Source of the DNA: an uncultured Eubacteriales bacterium
Lineage (GTDB): Bacteria > Bacillota > Clostridia > Lachnospirales > Cellulosilyticaceae
Length of the DNA stretch: 64,000 bases
Reading direction: 5' to 3'
NCBI GenBank assembly: GCA_900551325.1
Contig: URVM01000008.1
Location: 129,170-193,169, forward strand
The notes beneath the pieces are model-generated. The model searched no databases and was not told where the DNA came from. It saw only the letters and a list, made by a program, of their open reading frames with translations. Both the position numbers and the translations under genes were made by a program. Numbering within the stretch: the stretch's first letter is position 1; every line of letters starts with the position of its first letter. Positions 1 to 7,236 of this stretch are shown here, in pieces.

Positions 1-1
1 C

Positions 2-295
2 TCAAGTAGACCAGTTTACTCAGGAGTTACAGAATTAAGCATTTATATTGATAATGATTTTAAAGGCAAGGGTATAGGTAAAAAGTTAATAGAGTATGTA
101 ATTGAAGAGTCAGAAGCAAATGGTATTTGGACTTTATACTCTTCTATAATGGAAGATAATGAAGCAAGTAGAGCCTTACATACAAAGTGTGGATTTAGAG
201 AAATTGGATATCGTGAGAAAATAGCAAAAGACCAATATGGGAACTGGAGAAATACAGTTCTGTACGAAAGAAGAAGTAAGAAGTTTGTAGATTAG
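2..295 (+). CDS. GNAT-family N-acetyltransferase, C-terminal part (5' end outside window)
   Basis: The open frame runs from the window edge to TAG at 293-295, giving 97 residues. Seen: the acetyl-CoA binding signature of GNAT proteins appears as DNDFKGKGIGKKLIEY, followed by NEASRALHTKCGFREIGYRE, the usual alpha4/beta strand end of the fold. The ordering and the CGF..IGYR tail resemble the phosphinothricin/amino-acid N-acetyltransferase branch, but the substrate cannot be told from this half. The start and any promoter lie before the window. Confidence 0.8.
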   Translation, partial: SSRPVYSGVTELSIYIDNDFKGKGIGKKLIEYVIEESEANGIWTLYSSIMEDNEASRALHTKCGFREIGYREKIAKDQYGNWRNTVLYERRSKKFVD

Positions 296-420
296 ATTAT
301 AGTTAGAAGAACAATTCTATAAATAATATGTTTATACAAGTTAAAACCATAAAAAGAATGTTATAAAGGTGATTAATGTGGTTAAGTAGACTAGAATTAC
401 TGTTTCTTAGAATAATCTTG

Positions 421-620
421 TAGGTGAAAGGGTAGCTGTGACTCGTCCGAAAGCGGCTTATGCAGGTGGCTTAGAGGCTGTTAATGAGCGGGGGAGTAAG
501 GTTCTTAGCCAGGTGTTCGAAGCAAAGCAAGTTTCTGGCGTTCTTACGAGCCCCGAGTTTACAGCCTCTTAGCCACCGGAAGTGGAAGCTGAAGGAGGAG
601 TTACAGTCACCCTAACACCT
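421..620 (+). ncRNA. GC-rich rod-shaped structured RNA, family not assigned
   Basis: This roughly 200-base stretch is far more GC-rich than its surroundings, has no usable reading frame, and folds on itself almost end to end. Paired blocks seen by eye: 422-426 with 616-620, 429-433 with 609-613, 436-444 with 598-606 (one G-U), 465-481 with 561-577 (one mismatch), 489-493 with 551-555, 496-500 with 543-547, and 508-512 with 535-539. A small CCG/CGG hairpin (447-456) and a CCAC/GTGG alternative (574-586) sit in the internal bubble. Strand is inferred from the neighbours and the terminator at 677-716. It does not show signatures of tmRNA, RNase P RNA or SRP RNA. 6S RNA or the clostridial raiA (ARRPOF) RNA are possible families, neither verified. 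Confidence 0.6.
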
Positions 621-676
621 AAGAAGACTAAACAAAGACAGTAATTCGAATCTTGCCAAATGATTTAGAAATTGCA

Positions 677-716
677 AAAAAGGAGCTGAGCACATGATTG
701 TGCGACGCTCCTTTTA
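677..716. terminator. bidirectional intrinsic terminator
   Basis: Outer stem AAAGGAGC/GCTCCTTT with an inner GCACA/TGTGC hairpin, flanked by an A-run on the left and a T-rich run on the right. It can end the structured RNA on the plus strand and the Rrf2 gene on the minus strand; the Rrf2 stop codon lies inside it. Confidence 0.8.
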
Positions 717-1154
717 TATATAGAACATATAACTTTCTTCAGGACTGTATTTAGAAAGTTCTTCTTTAAGTACAGCTAGTGTAATAGAATTGAGTGTTGT
801 AATAAGAGTATCATCAAGTGCCTGCCAAACCATTTGATTCATAGTTTTTTCTACAGCTTCATCTAGTACAGAAGACTCTGTTTTTTCGAAAAGGCTAGTT
901 TCTATAGATAGAAGAATTTCTCCTACTGTAATTTGGTCTAGTGGTTTAGTAAGTTGATAACCACCCTGAGCACCTTTAATAGAAGTAACTAAATCAGCTC
1001 GCTTAAGAAGGGCAAAGACTTGTTCAAGATAGATTTTAGAAATACCTAGTTTTTCTGCAATGCTTAAGATTGTGACACATTGATTAGGATGATAGGACTC
1101 GGCCATAACAAGCATAGCAGCCAAACCGTAACGACCTTTAGATGAAATACGCAT
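714..1154 (-). CDS. Rrf2-family transcriptional regulator (CymR-like)
   Basis: 146 residues, the usual length of Rrf2 regulators. Seen: the N-terminal MRISSKGRYGL start, a winged-helix with recognition segment ISKIYLEQVFALLKRADLV, and the wing KGAQGGYQLTKP. The conserved three-cysteine Fe-S cluster of IscR (around residues 90-105) is absent, so it is not an IscR-type sensor. It is divergent from cysK, and Rrf2 proteins of the CymR branch control cysteine biosynthesis with CysK as co-repressor. I infer that role here. A Shine-Dalgarno (GGAGG on the minus strand) lies just upstream of ATG at 1154. Confidence 0.85.
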   Translation of the reverse strand: MRISSKGRYGLAAMLVMAESYHPNQCVTILSIAEKLGISKIYLEQVFALLKRADLVTSIKGAQGGYQLTKPLDQITVGEILLSIETSLFEKTESSVLDEAVEKTMNQMVWQALDDTLITTLNSITLAVLKEELSKYSPEESYMFYI

Positions 1155-1173
1155 TTAATTACCTCCATTGCCT

Positions 1174-1289
1174 ATAAAACCGATATGTTTTTATTTATAT
1201 ACAGTATATTAAATTTAAAAGAAATTGACAATAATAAAAAATATTATTTTAATATATTGACAATTTATCAAAATCGGCATATATTATTA
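1174..1289. promoter_or_regulatory. divergent rrf2-cysK control region with promoter and candidate operator pair
   Basis: On the plus strand TTGACA (1257-1262) is followed after 18 bases by TATATT (1281-1286), upstream of cysK. A second TTGACA at 1225-1230 has a weaker -10. Two 16-base blocks, at 1176-1191 and 1271-1286, share the pattern AAAAYCGRYATRTWTT; one lies near the regulator's own start and the other overlaps the cysK -10. These are good candidates for sites bound by the divergent Rrf2 protein (inference). Confidence 0.5.
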
Positions 1290-1349
1290 ACATACTAATC
1301 ATATATGTTTTATATTAATGAAAATAGAAAATAAAAAGGAGTTGGGATT

Positions 1350-2282
1350 ATGGCAAAAATTTTTAAAAGCTTAACGGATCTTATTGGGGGTACACCTTTA
1401 CTTGAATTAGGAAATTATATTAAAAAGAATGATTTAGCAGCAACCTTATTAGGTAAGCTTGAATATTTTAATCCAGCAGGAAGTGTAAAAGATCGTATTG
1501 CAAAAAACATGATTGAAGATGCCGAGAAGAAAGGCTTATTAACACCAGACTCTGTTATTATTGAACCTACTAGTGGTAATACAGGTATTGGTCTTGCAGC
1601 AGTAGCAGCAGCACATGGCTATCGTACTATATTAACAATGCCTGAAACTATGAGTATAGAAAGACGTAACTTATTAAAAGCTTATGGGGCAGAGATTGTA
1701 CTTACAGAAGGTGCAAAAGGCATGAAAGGTGCTATCGAAAAAGCAGAGGAATTAGCAAAAACTATACCTCATAGCTTCATACCAGGACAATTTATAAACC
1801 CAGCTAATCCAGCAGTTCATCTTGCTACAACAGGTCCAGAGATTTGGGAGGATACAGAAGGCAAAGTAGATATTTTTGTAGCAGGTATAGGTACAGGAGG
1901 TACTATTACTGGTGTTGGTGAATATTTAAAATCTAAGAATCCTAATATTCAAATTGTTGCAGTTGAACCTTATGATTCACAAGTTTTATCAGGAGGTAAG
2001 CCAGGTCCTCATAAGTTACAAGGTATAGGTGCAGGTTTCGTCCCAGATGTATTAAATACTACAATTTACGATGAAATCATTACAGTAAAAAGTGAAGAAG
2101 CTTTTGCAGCAGGAAAAGAAATAGCAAGAACAGAAGGGGTACTTGTAGGTATATCTTCAGGAGCGGCTGTATTTGCAGCTACTCAAGTAGCAAAACGTCC
2201 TGAAAATGCAGGTAAAACTATTGTTGTATTACTTCCAGATACAGGAGAACGTTACCTTTCAACACCACTCTTTAGCGAATAA
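1350..2282 (+). CDS. cysK: cysteine synthase A (O-acetylserine sulfhydrylase)
   Basis: 310 residues, full length for this PLP enzyme, which joins O-acetylserine and sulfide to make cysteine in the cytosol. Seen: the PLP-lysine region FNPAGSVKDRIAKNM, the substrate loop PTSGNTGIGLA, the phosphate-binding glycine loop GIGTGGTITGVG, and the C-terminal GISSGAA. The start ATG follows AAAAGGAGT at a normal distance. It stands alone between the divergent Rrf2 gene and its own terminator, so it is probably monocistronic. CysK can also act as the signalling partner of CymR. Confidence 0.95.
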   Translation: MAKIFKSLTDLIGGTPLLELGNYIKKNDLAATLLGKLEYFNPAGSVKDRIAKNMIEDAEKKGLLTPDSVIIEPTSGNTGIGLAAVAAAHGYRTILTMPETMSIERRNLLKAYGAEIVLTEGAKGMKGAIEKAEELAKTIPHSFIPGQFINPANPAVHLATTGPEIWEDTEGKVDIFVAGIGTGGTITGVGEYLKSKNPNIQIVAVEPYDSQVLSGGKPGPHKLQGIGAGFVPDVLNTTIYDEIITVKSEEAFAAGKEIARTEGVLVGISSGAAVFAATQVAKRPENAGKTIVVLLPDTGERYLSTPLFSE

Positions 2283-2300
2283 TTTATAGACAGAAGACAA

Positions 2301-2357
2301 AAGTCGAATAGTTTAATCCAAGTTAATGAAAAAGGATAGGCTATTCGACTTTTTTTA
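2301..2357 (+). terminator. intrinsic terminator of cysK
   Basis: Eleven-base stem AAGTCGAATAG/CTATTCGACTT around a 29-base loop, followed directly by a T-run. Confidence 0.85.
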
Positions 2358-2431
2358 TCATAAAACTTACTTTTTAATAATACATTTATAGAAGACCATT
2401 TGTATGTTTTTTTAGGGGGTGGATGAATCCG

Positions 2432-3091
2432 ATGGATTTCAAATTTATTTTAGAAAGTCTGCCTTTATATATAGAGGCCATGAAAGTGACATTATGGCTT
2501 GCTTTATGGGGCATTGTTTTATCCATAATAATAGGGTTTGTATGCGGTTTAATAAAATACTATAAGATAAAAGGCTTATCGTTTATAGTAGGAATTTATA
2601 TTGAACTTTCAAGAAATACACCCCTTCTTATTCAATTATTTTTCCTTTACTATGGACTACCTAAAGTGGGTATTAAAATGAGTGCTGAAAGTTGTGCTAT
2701 AGTAGGTCTTGCTTTTTTAGGCGGAAGTTATATGGCTGAAAGTTTTAGAGCTGGTTTAGAGGCTGTGAGTAAAGTGCAAATAGAATCAGGGCTTAGTATA
2801 GGGCTTAACCATAAACAACTTATACAGTATGTGATTTTACCTCAAGCTTTTTCTGTAGCGGTACCTTCACTTGGAGCTAATAGCATATTTTTACTAAAAG
2901 AAACTTCTATTGTAGGTGCTATTGCTATTGGTGATTTAATGTTTGTGGCTAAAGACTTGATAGGAATGTACTACAACACTTTTGAAGCATTAACTTTACT
3001 GGTTTTGTTTTATCTCATATTACTGTTACCTTTGTCCCTACTACTTACTAGATTAGAAAGGAGGCTACGCTATGGAGAATTCGGGCATTAG
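2432..3091 (+). CDS. amino acid ABC transporter permease, first subunit
   Basis: HisM/GltK-type permease with about five membrane segments. Seen: the conserved stretch ELSRNTPLLIQLFFLYYGLP and the EAA-type loop GLSIGLNHKQLIQYVILPQA, which couples to the ATPase. Another ATG lies in frame at 2423, but it directly abuts the strong Shine-Dalgarno AGGGGGTGG (2414-2422). The ATG at 2432 has proper spacing, so I use that one (219 residues). It begins a four-gene transporter unit. Its last 20 bases overlap the next gene, typical of coupled membrane subunits. Confidence 0.88.
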   Translation: MDFKFILESLPLYIEAMKVTLWLALWGIVLSIIIGFVCGLIKYYKIKGLSFIVGIYIELSRNTPLLIQLFFLYYGLPKVGIKMSAESCAIVGLAFLGGSYMAESFRAGLEAVSKVQIESGLSIGLNHKQLIQYVILPQAFSVAVPSLGANSIFLLKETSIVGAIAIGDLMFVAKDLIGMYYNTFEALTLLVLFYLILLLPLSLLLTRLERRLRYGEFGH

Positions 3092-3749
3092 AGTATTGTT
3101 TGAAGGTATAAATATGATAAGGCTTTTAGGTGGGCTTTGGATTACTTTAAAGATAGCCCTTATTTCTATAGTACTCTCCGCCGTACTAGGTGTTGGCTTT
3201 GGTCTTGTAATGAACACTCAGACAAAAGTTATAAAGGTATTATCAAGAATATATCTAGAAGCCATTAGGATTATTCCTATATTAGTATGGCTTTTTATCT
3301 GGTATTTTGGCATTACTAAAATGTTAAATATCCATATAGAAGGAGAAGTGATTGCTGTTCTTGTATTTACTTTATGGGGAACGGGAGAAATGGGAGATTT
3401 GGTAAGGGGGGCTATTACTTCATTACCGCGTCATCAAACAGAATCAGGAAGAGCCATAGGGCTTAAAGAAGAGGAAATTTATCTTTATATTATTATTCCG
3501 CAAGCCATAAGGCGCATGTTACCAGGAGCTATTAATTTAGCTACTCGTATGATAAAAACTACCTCTCTTGTAGTATTAATTGGTGTTATTGAAGTTGTAA
3601 AGGTAGGGCAGCAAATTATAGAAATATCATTATTAAAAAATCCAACAGCATCTTTTTGGGTATATGGATTTATTTTCATTTTATATTTTATCTTATGCTA
3701 TCCTATTTCACTATTATCTAGAAAGCTAGAAGCCAAGTGGGCTGCATAA
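3072..3749 (+). CDS. amino acid ABC transporter permease, second subunit
   Basis: 225 residues with about five hydrophobic spans. Seen: EAIRIIPILVWLFIWYFG, the counterpart of the R-TP-L motif of polar amino acid permeases, and the coupling loop GLKEEEIYLYIIIPQA. The ATG overlaps the preceding gene by 20 bases and is preceded by AAAGGAGG at nine bases. The two permeases differ enough to be a heterodimer. Substrate cannot be read from sequence; the cysK and Rrf2 neighbourhood makes cystine or another sulfur amino acid plausible. Confidence 0.88.
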   Translation: MENSGIRVLFEGINMIRLLGGLWITLKIALISIVLSAVLGVGFGLVMNTQTKVIKVLSRIYLEAIRIIPILVWLFIWYFGITKMLNIHIEGEVIAVLVFTLWGTGEMGDLVRGAITSLPRHQTESGRAIGLKEEEIYLYIIIPQAIRRMLPGAINLATRMIKTTSLVVLIGVIEVVKVGQQIIEISLLKNPTASFWVYGFIFILYFILCYPISLLSRKLEAKWAA

Positions 3750-3764
3750 AGGGGGGAGGACTAA

Positions 3765-4520
3765 ATGAAAAAAGATGATGAGGTTTTAATTAGCATAAAA
3801 GACTTGAGTAAAAGTTACGATCAAGTACAAGTTTTAAATCATATAAATATAGACGTGCATAAAGGTGAGGTAGTTGTAGTACTAGGGCCTTCTGGGTGTG
3901 GCAAAAGTACACTTTTAAGATGTTTAAATGGACTAGAGCCTATACAAGAGGGAGAAATCATATTAGATGGTGAAGTCATTACTACAAAAGAAACCAAGTG
4001 GTATGAGGTTAGACAAAAAATTGGTATGGTATTTCAAAGCTATGACCTGTTCCCGCATATGACTATTATGGATAATATTTTGTTAGGACCTATAAAGGTA
4101 CAAAAAAGGTCCAAAGAAGAAGCCTATGAACAAGCGAGTAAACTTTTAGAGAGAATAGGCTTATCAGAGAAGAAAAATGCTTATCCAAGACAGCTTTCAG
4201 GCGGACAAAAACAAAGAGTTGCTATTGTAAGAGCACTTTGTATGAATCCTCAAGTTATGCTTTTTGATGAAGTAACAGCTGCACTAGACCCCGAAATGGT
4301 TAGAGAAGTATTAGATGTAATGTTAGAGCTTGCTAAATCAGGTATGACTATGGTTATTGTTACTCATGAGATGGAATTTGCAAAAGCAGTAGCAGATAGA
4401 GTCATATTTATGGATGAAGGATGTATCTGTGAAGAAAGTCAGCCAGAAGAATTTTTTACCAATCCACAAACTGAAAGGGCTAAGCAGTTTTTAAATATGT
4501 TTAGTTTCAAGACATCATAA
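3765..4520 (+). CDS. amino acid ABC transporter ATP-binding protein
   Basis: 251 residues, GlnQ/HisP-type ATPase. Seen in order: Walker A GPSGCGKST, Q-loop VFQSYDLFPHMT, the ABC signature LSGGQKQRVAIVRAL, Walker B VMLFDEVTAALDPEMV and the switch histidine in VTHEM. A Shine-Dalgarno GGGGGGAGGA precedes the ATG. It follows the two permeases with a 15-base gap and powers them from the cytosolic side. Confidence 0.95.
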   Translation: MKKDDEVLISIKDLSKSYDQVQVLNHINIDVHKGEVVVVLGPSGCGKSTLLRCLNGLEPIQEGEIILDGEVITTKETKWYEVRQKIGMVFQSYDLFPHMTIMDNILLGPIKVQKRSKEEAYEQASKLLERIGLSEKKNAYPRQLSGGQKQRVAIVRALCMNPQVMLFDEVTAALDPEMVREVLDVMLELAKSGMTMVIVTHEMEFAKAVADRVIFMDEGCICEESQPEEFFTNPQTERAKQFLNMFSFKTS

Positions 4521-4687
4521 AAGAAGCTAAATTAAAGTGTAGGTAAGTCTATAAGTTAAAGGTTGGGTAGAAATAAAGCATAATAAATAAAGTTTAATAA
4601 ATAAGAAGTAGATAAAATAATAAACATTAATTTCAGTAGAAATTATAAATTATAGATTTTAAATTATAAATATGGGGAGACGAGAAT

Positions 4688-5554
4688 ATGAAAAGAAATA
4701 GAAGTATATTAGTTTTTGTAACAGCTTTTTTAGTCCTGGTTTTAGGAGTTGTAGGTTATAGTATTTATAATAAAGGGAATGGAGAGAATAGTTCAGTATC
4801 TGCCTTAGATAAAATAAAAGAAAAGGGTGTTGTTCGCATAGGTGTATTTAGTGATAAACCACCTTTTGGTTATATAGATGCTAATGGTGAAAATCAAGGA
4901 TTTGATGTATATATTGCTAAGCGTTTTGCTAAAGATTTATTAGGAGATGAAAGTAAAGTAGAATTTGTACTTGTAGAAGCAGCTAGTCGTGTAGAGTATT
5001 TAGAAGCTAATAAAGTTGATATTATTTTAGCCAACTTTACAGTGACTGAGGAGCGTAAAGAAAAAGTTGACTTTGCAAATCCTTATATGCAAGTAGCTCT
5101 TGGTGTAGTTTCACCAGAGGGTAAAGTAATAACAGATGTAGAAGAACTTAAAGGGCAAAAACTTATTGTAAATAAAGGAACAACAGCTGAGACTTATTTT
5201 ACCAAGAATTATCCCGATATTGAACTTTTAAAATATGATCAAAATACAGAAGCTTTCCAAGCATTAAAAGATGGTCGTGGTGTAGCACTTGCCCATGATA
5301 ATACACTTCTTTTTGCATGGGCTAAGGAAAATACTGGTTATACAGTGGGCGTTCCAACTTTAGGTAGTTTAGATACAATTGCACCTGCTGTTAAGAAGGG
5401 AAATACTGAACTTTTAAGTTGGATTAATGAAGAATTAACAACACTAGGTAAGGAGTCTTTCATTCATGAAGCGTATGAAGCAACATTAAAACCTGCCTAC
5501 GGTGACACTATTGACCCAGAGAAGATTGTTATAGAAGGTGGCGTTATTAAGTAA
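4688..5554 (+). CDS. amino acid ABC transporter substrate-binding protein, membrane-anchored
   Basis: 288 residues of the bacterial extracellular solute-binding protein family 3. Seen: a 20-residue hydrophobic N-terminal segment (about residues 8-27), then the mature lobe starting LDKIKEKGVVRIGVFSDKPP, the ligand region GFDVYIAKRFAKDLLG and the hinge VDIILANFTVTEERKEKVDF. Unlike most Gram-positive members there is no cysteine in the signal region and so no lipobox, so it is probably held by an uncleaved N-terminal anchor. It is last in the unit, 167 AT-rich bases after the ATPase gene. I saw no strong promoter in that gap. Confidence 0.88.
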   Translation: MKRNRSILVFVTAFLVLVLGVVGYSIYNKGNGENSSVSALDKIKEKGVVRIGVFSDKPPFGYIDANGENQGFDVYIAKRFAKDLLGDESKVEFVLVEAASRVEYLEANKVDIILANFTVTEERKEKVDFANPYMQVALGVVSPEGKVITDVEELKGQKLIVNKGTTAETYFTKNYPDIELLKYDQNTEAFQALKDGRGVALAHDNTLLFAWAKENTGYTVGVPTLGSLDTIAPAVKKGNTELLSWINEELTTLGKESFIHEAYEATLKPAYGDTIDPEKIVIEGGVIK

Positions 5555-5573
5555 TATAAGTAGTGGAAGTATC

Positions 5574-5602
5574 TTGACAACTTTAAAGCCTTTCTCTATA
5601 CT
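5574..5602 (+). promoter_or_regulatory. sigma-A type promoter of the HAD phosphatase gene
   Basis: TTGACA (5574-5579), a 17-base spacer and TATACT (5597-5602), about 30 bases before the ATG at 5633. Confidence 0.7.
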
Positions 5603-5632
5603 AGTTCTAATTATCTAGAAGGAGGTTAGAAC

Positions 5633-6361
5633 ATGAAAAATGTTGCAGCATTTTTTGATATAGATGGTACCATTTATAGAGAAGGGCTTATTACAGAAGT
5701 CTTTAAGAAAATGATTAAATATGAACTTATAGATGCCAGCAAATGGCATAGTGATGTAAGACCAGCATTTGTAAGCTGGGATAAAAGACAAGGCGATTAT
5801 GATACTTATTTGTTGAAGATGATAGATGTATATAAAGACGCTGTAAAAGGAACAACACCCTACCATATGGAATATGTTGCTAAAAAGGTTATAGAGCAAA
5901 AGGGTGATCGTGTCTACACTTTTTCAAGACAGCGTATTAACCACCATAAACAAGAAGGACATAAAGTTATAGCTATATCAGGTTCACCTATTGAGCTTGT
6001 AAAAGAAATGTCTAACAAATATGGTATGGATGATTATCGTGGAACTATTTATAGAGTAAATGAAGAAGGGACTTATAGTGGTGAGATTATACCTATGTGG
6101 GATTCAGTAAGCAAACGACGTGCTATACTTGATATGGTGGATAAATATAATATTGACTTAGATTCAAGTTATGCTTATGGTGATACAACAGGGGATTTAA
6201 CTATGCTTAAAATGGTAGGTCATCCTTATGCTATTAATCCAACAAAAGAACTTCTTAGTAAAATATTAGAAGATGAACAACTAAAAGAAAAGATTACCAT
6301 TATTGTAGAAAGAAAAGATGTAACTTATAGAATGCCTCTAGAACATTTAGACTTAATATAA
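5633..6361 (+). CDS. HAD-IB family phosphatase (phosphoserine phosphatase-like)
   Basis: 242 residues. Seen: motif I FFDIDGTIYREG (nucleophile Asp9), motif II VIAISGSPIELV, and motifs III/IV around SKRRAILDM and YAYGDTTGDLTML. The order and spacing are those of the IB subgroup, which includes SerB and related small-molecule phosphatases. The natural substrate is not evident; serine biosynthesis or phosphate-ester housekeeping are both possible. GGAGG precedes the start and the gene has its own promoter. Confidence 0.85.
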   Translation: MKNVAAFFDIDGTIYREGLITEVFKKMIKYELIDASKWHSDVRPAFVSWDKRQGDYDTYLLKMIDVYKDAVKGTTPYHMEYVAKKVIEQKGDRVYTFSRQRINHHKQEGHKVIAISGSPIELVKEMSNKYGMDDYRGTIYRVNEEGTYSGEIIPMWDSVSKRRAILDMVDKYNIDLDSSYAYGDTTGDLTMLKMVGHPYAINPTKELLSKILEDEQLKEKITIIVERKDVTYRMPLEHLDLI

Positions 6362-6439
6362 AATAAAAATATTGAATAAGGTGAATATATTCCTTATAAT
6401 AAATACAAAATAAGCGAACCATAAAAGGGGAATAAAATA

Positions 6440-6604
6440 ATGCAAAAAGCTTTTTATGAAGAAAAGTGGTTTTGGTATATTATTTTAGCTATTATAGTGG
6501 TATTAAGTGTAACAAAAAGTAATAAAATTATATTAAAGAGTGTTGGAAGTGGTAATGGTAATGCTAATGGAGCTGGGCTTGACACTCTAAGAAATAATTC
6601 ATAA
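6440..6604 (+). CDS. small single-span membrane protein, unknown
   Basis: A 54-residue frame starting ATG at 6440 after AAAAGGGG, ending TAA at 6602-6604 just before a terminator. It has one strongly hydrophobic segment (WFWYIILAIIVVLSV) after a short acidic/aromatic N-terminus, then a glycine/asparagine-rich tail (GSGNGNANGAG). I do not recognise a family. The ribosome binding site, the predicted membrane segment and the clean terminator make it a credible small gene. Confidence 0.55.
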   Translation: MQKAFYEEKWFWYIILAIIVVLSVTKSNKIILKSVGSGNGNANGAGLDTLRNNS

Positions 6605-6618
6605 GTAATAACATCTAT

Positions 6619-6651
6619 AAACTGCCTCATATGAATAGGGGCAGTTTTTGT
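6619..6651 (+). terminator. intrinsic terminator
   Basis: Stem AACTGCC/GGCAGTT (6620-6626 with 6640-6646) followed by TTTTTG, 15 bases after the 54-residue gene. Confidence 0.8.
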
Positions 6652-6728
6652 TAAATTAATTTAACTTGACATAAGCTTATGAATATGCAAAAATAAGGAA
6701 AATTTAAATAGAAAAGGCAGGGGAAATA

Positions 6729-7142
6729 ATGAAAGCATTAGAACATTATAAACAAATACTAGAAACAAAGGGTGTAGTAGTTGATGCAGGTATTTTAAAG
6801 AATGAAGCACATTATTTTGCTAAGATTTATATAGCTCATAAGCTTGAAGAGGTAGGCTGTGAAGAAGAAGCTTATGAAATATTGCGTTATCTTTATGAAA
6901 AAAGTGCAGTACGTTTTGATAAAGAAGTCTTTGCAAGTTATGAAGATTATGTAGAAGAGAAAGTAAAATATTTTGTAAGTCTTGCAAATCTAAGTTATAA
7001 GGTTACAGGAAATCCAGCTCAAAGTATTCCTTATTTAGATGAGGCTTTAATTGCAATAGATGGAGAAGAAAGTTCATATCCATATATTGATAGAGCAGAG
7101 ATTAAAAAATTAAGAGATCATTATAGAAGCCTAGTGGGATAA
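6729..7142 (+). CDS. uncharacterised helical protein
   Basis: 137 residues, soluble, rich in Glu, Lys and Tyr, and apparently all helical. Paired helix blocks such as EEAYEILRYLYEKS and SIPYLDEALIAID are reminiscent of TPR-like repeats, but I cannot assign a family. It starts ATG after GGCAGGGGAAATA and ends inside the stem of its own terminator. Downstream is addB, a separate unit by the terminator between them. Confidence 0.7.
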   Translation: MKALEHYKQILETKGVVVDAGILKNEAHYFAKIYIAHKLEEVGCEEEAYEILRYLYEKSAVRFDKEVFASYEDYVEEKVKYFVSLANLSYKVTGNPAQSIPYLDEALIAIDGEESSYPYIDRAEIKKLRDHYRSLVG

Positions 7143-7163
7143 ATAACCACTAGGTTGTTTTTT
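7128..7163 (+). terminator. intrinsic terminator overlapping a stop codon
   Basis: Stem CCTAGTGG (7130-7137)/CCACTAGG (7147-7154) followed by a T-rich run; the upstream gene's TAA lies in the loop. Confidence 0.8.
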
Positions 7164-7236
7164 TGGAAAAACCATGTCTAAATCCTAAAGAATTGATATA
7201 ATAGAAGAAAAGTTTAATTAAGAAGGAGGAAGGCAT

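Noticed and set aside
421..620. tmRNA, SRP RNA or RNase P RNA for the structured segment
   Set aside because: No tag-peptide/CCA end, no conserved SRP apical loop with GGAAG and AGCAG, and no GAGGAAAGTC or ACAGAA blocks.
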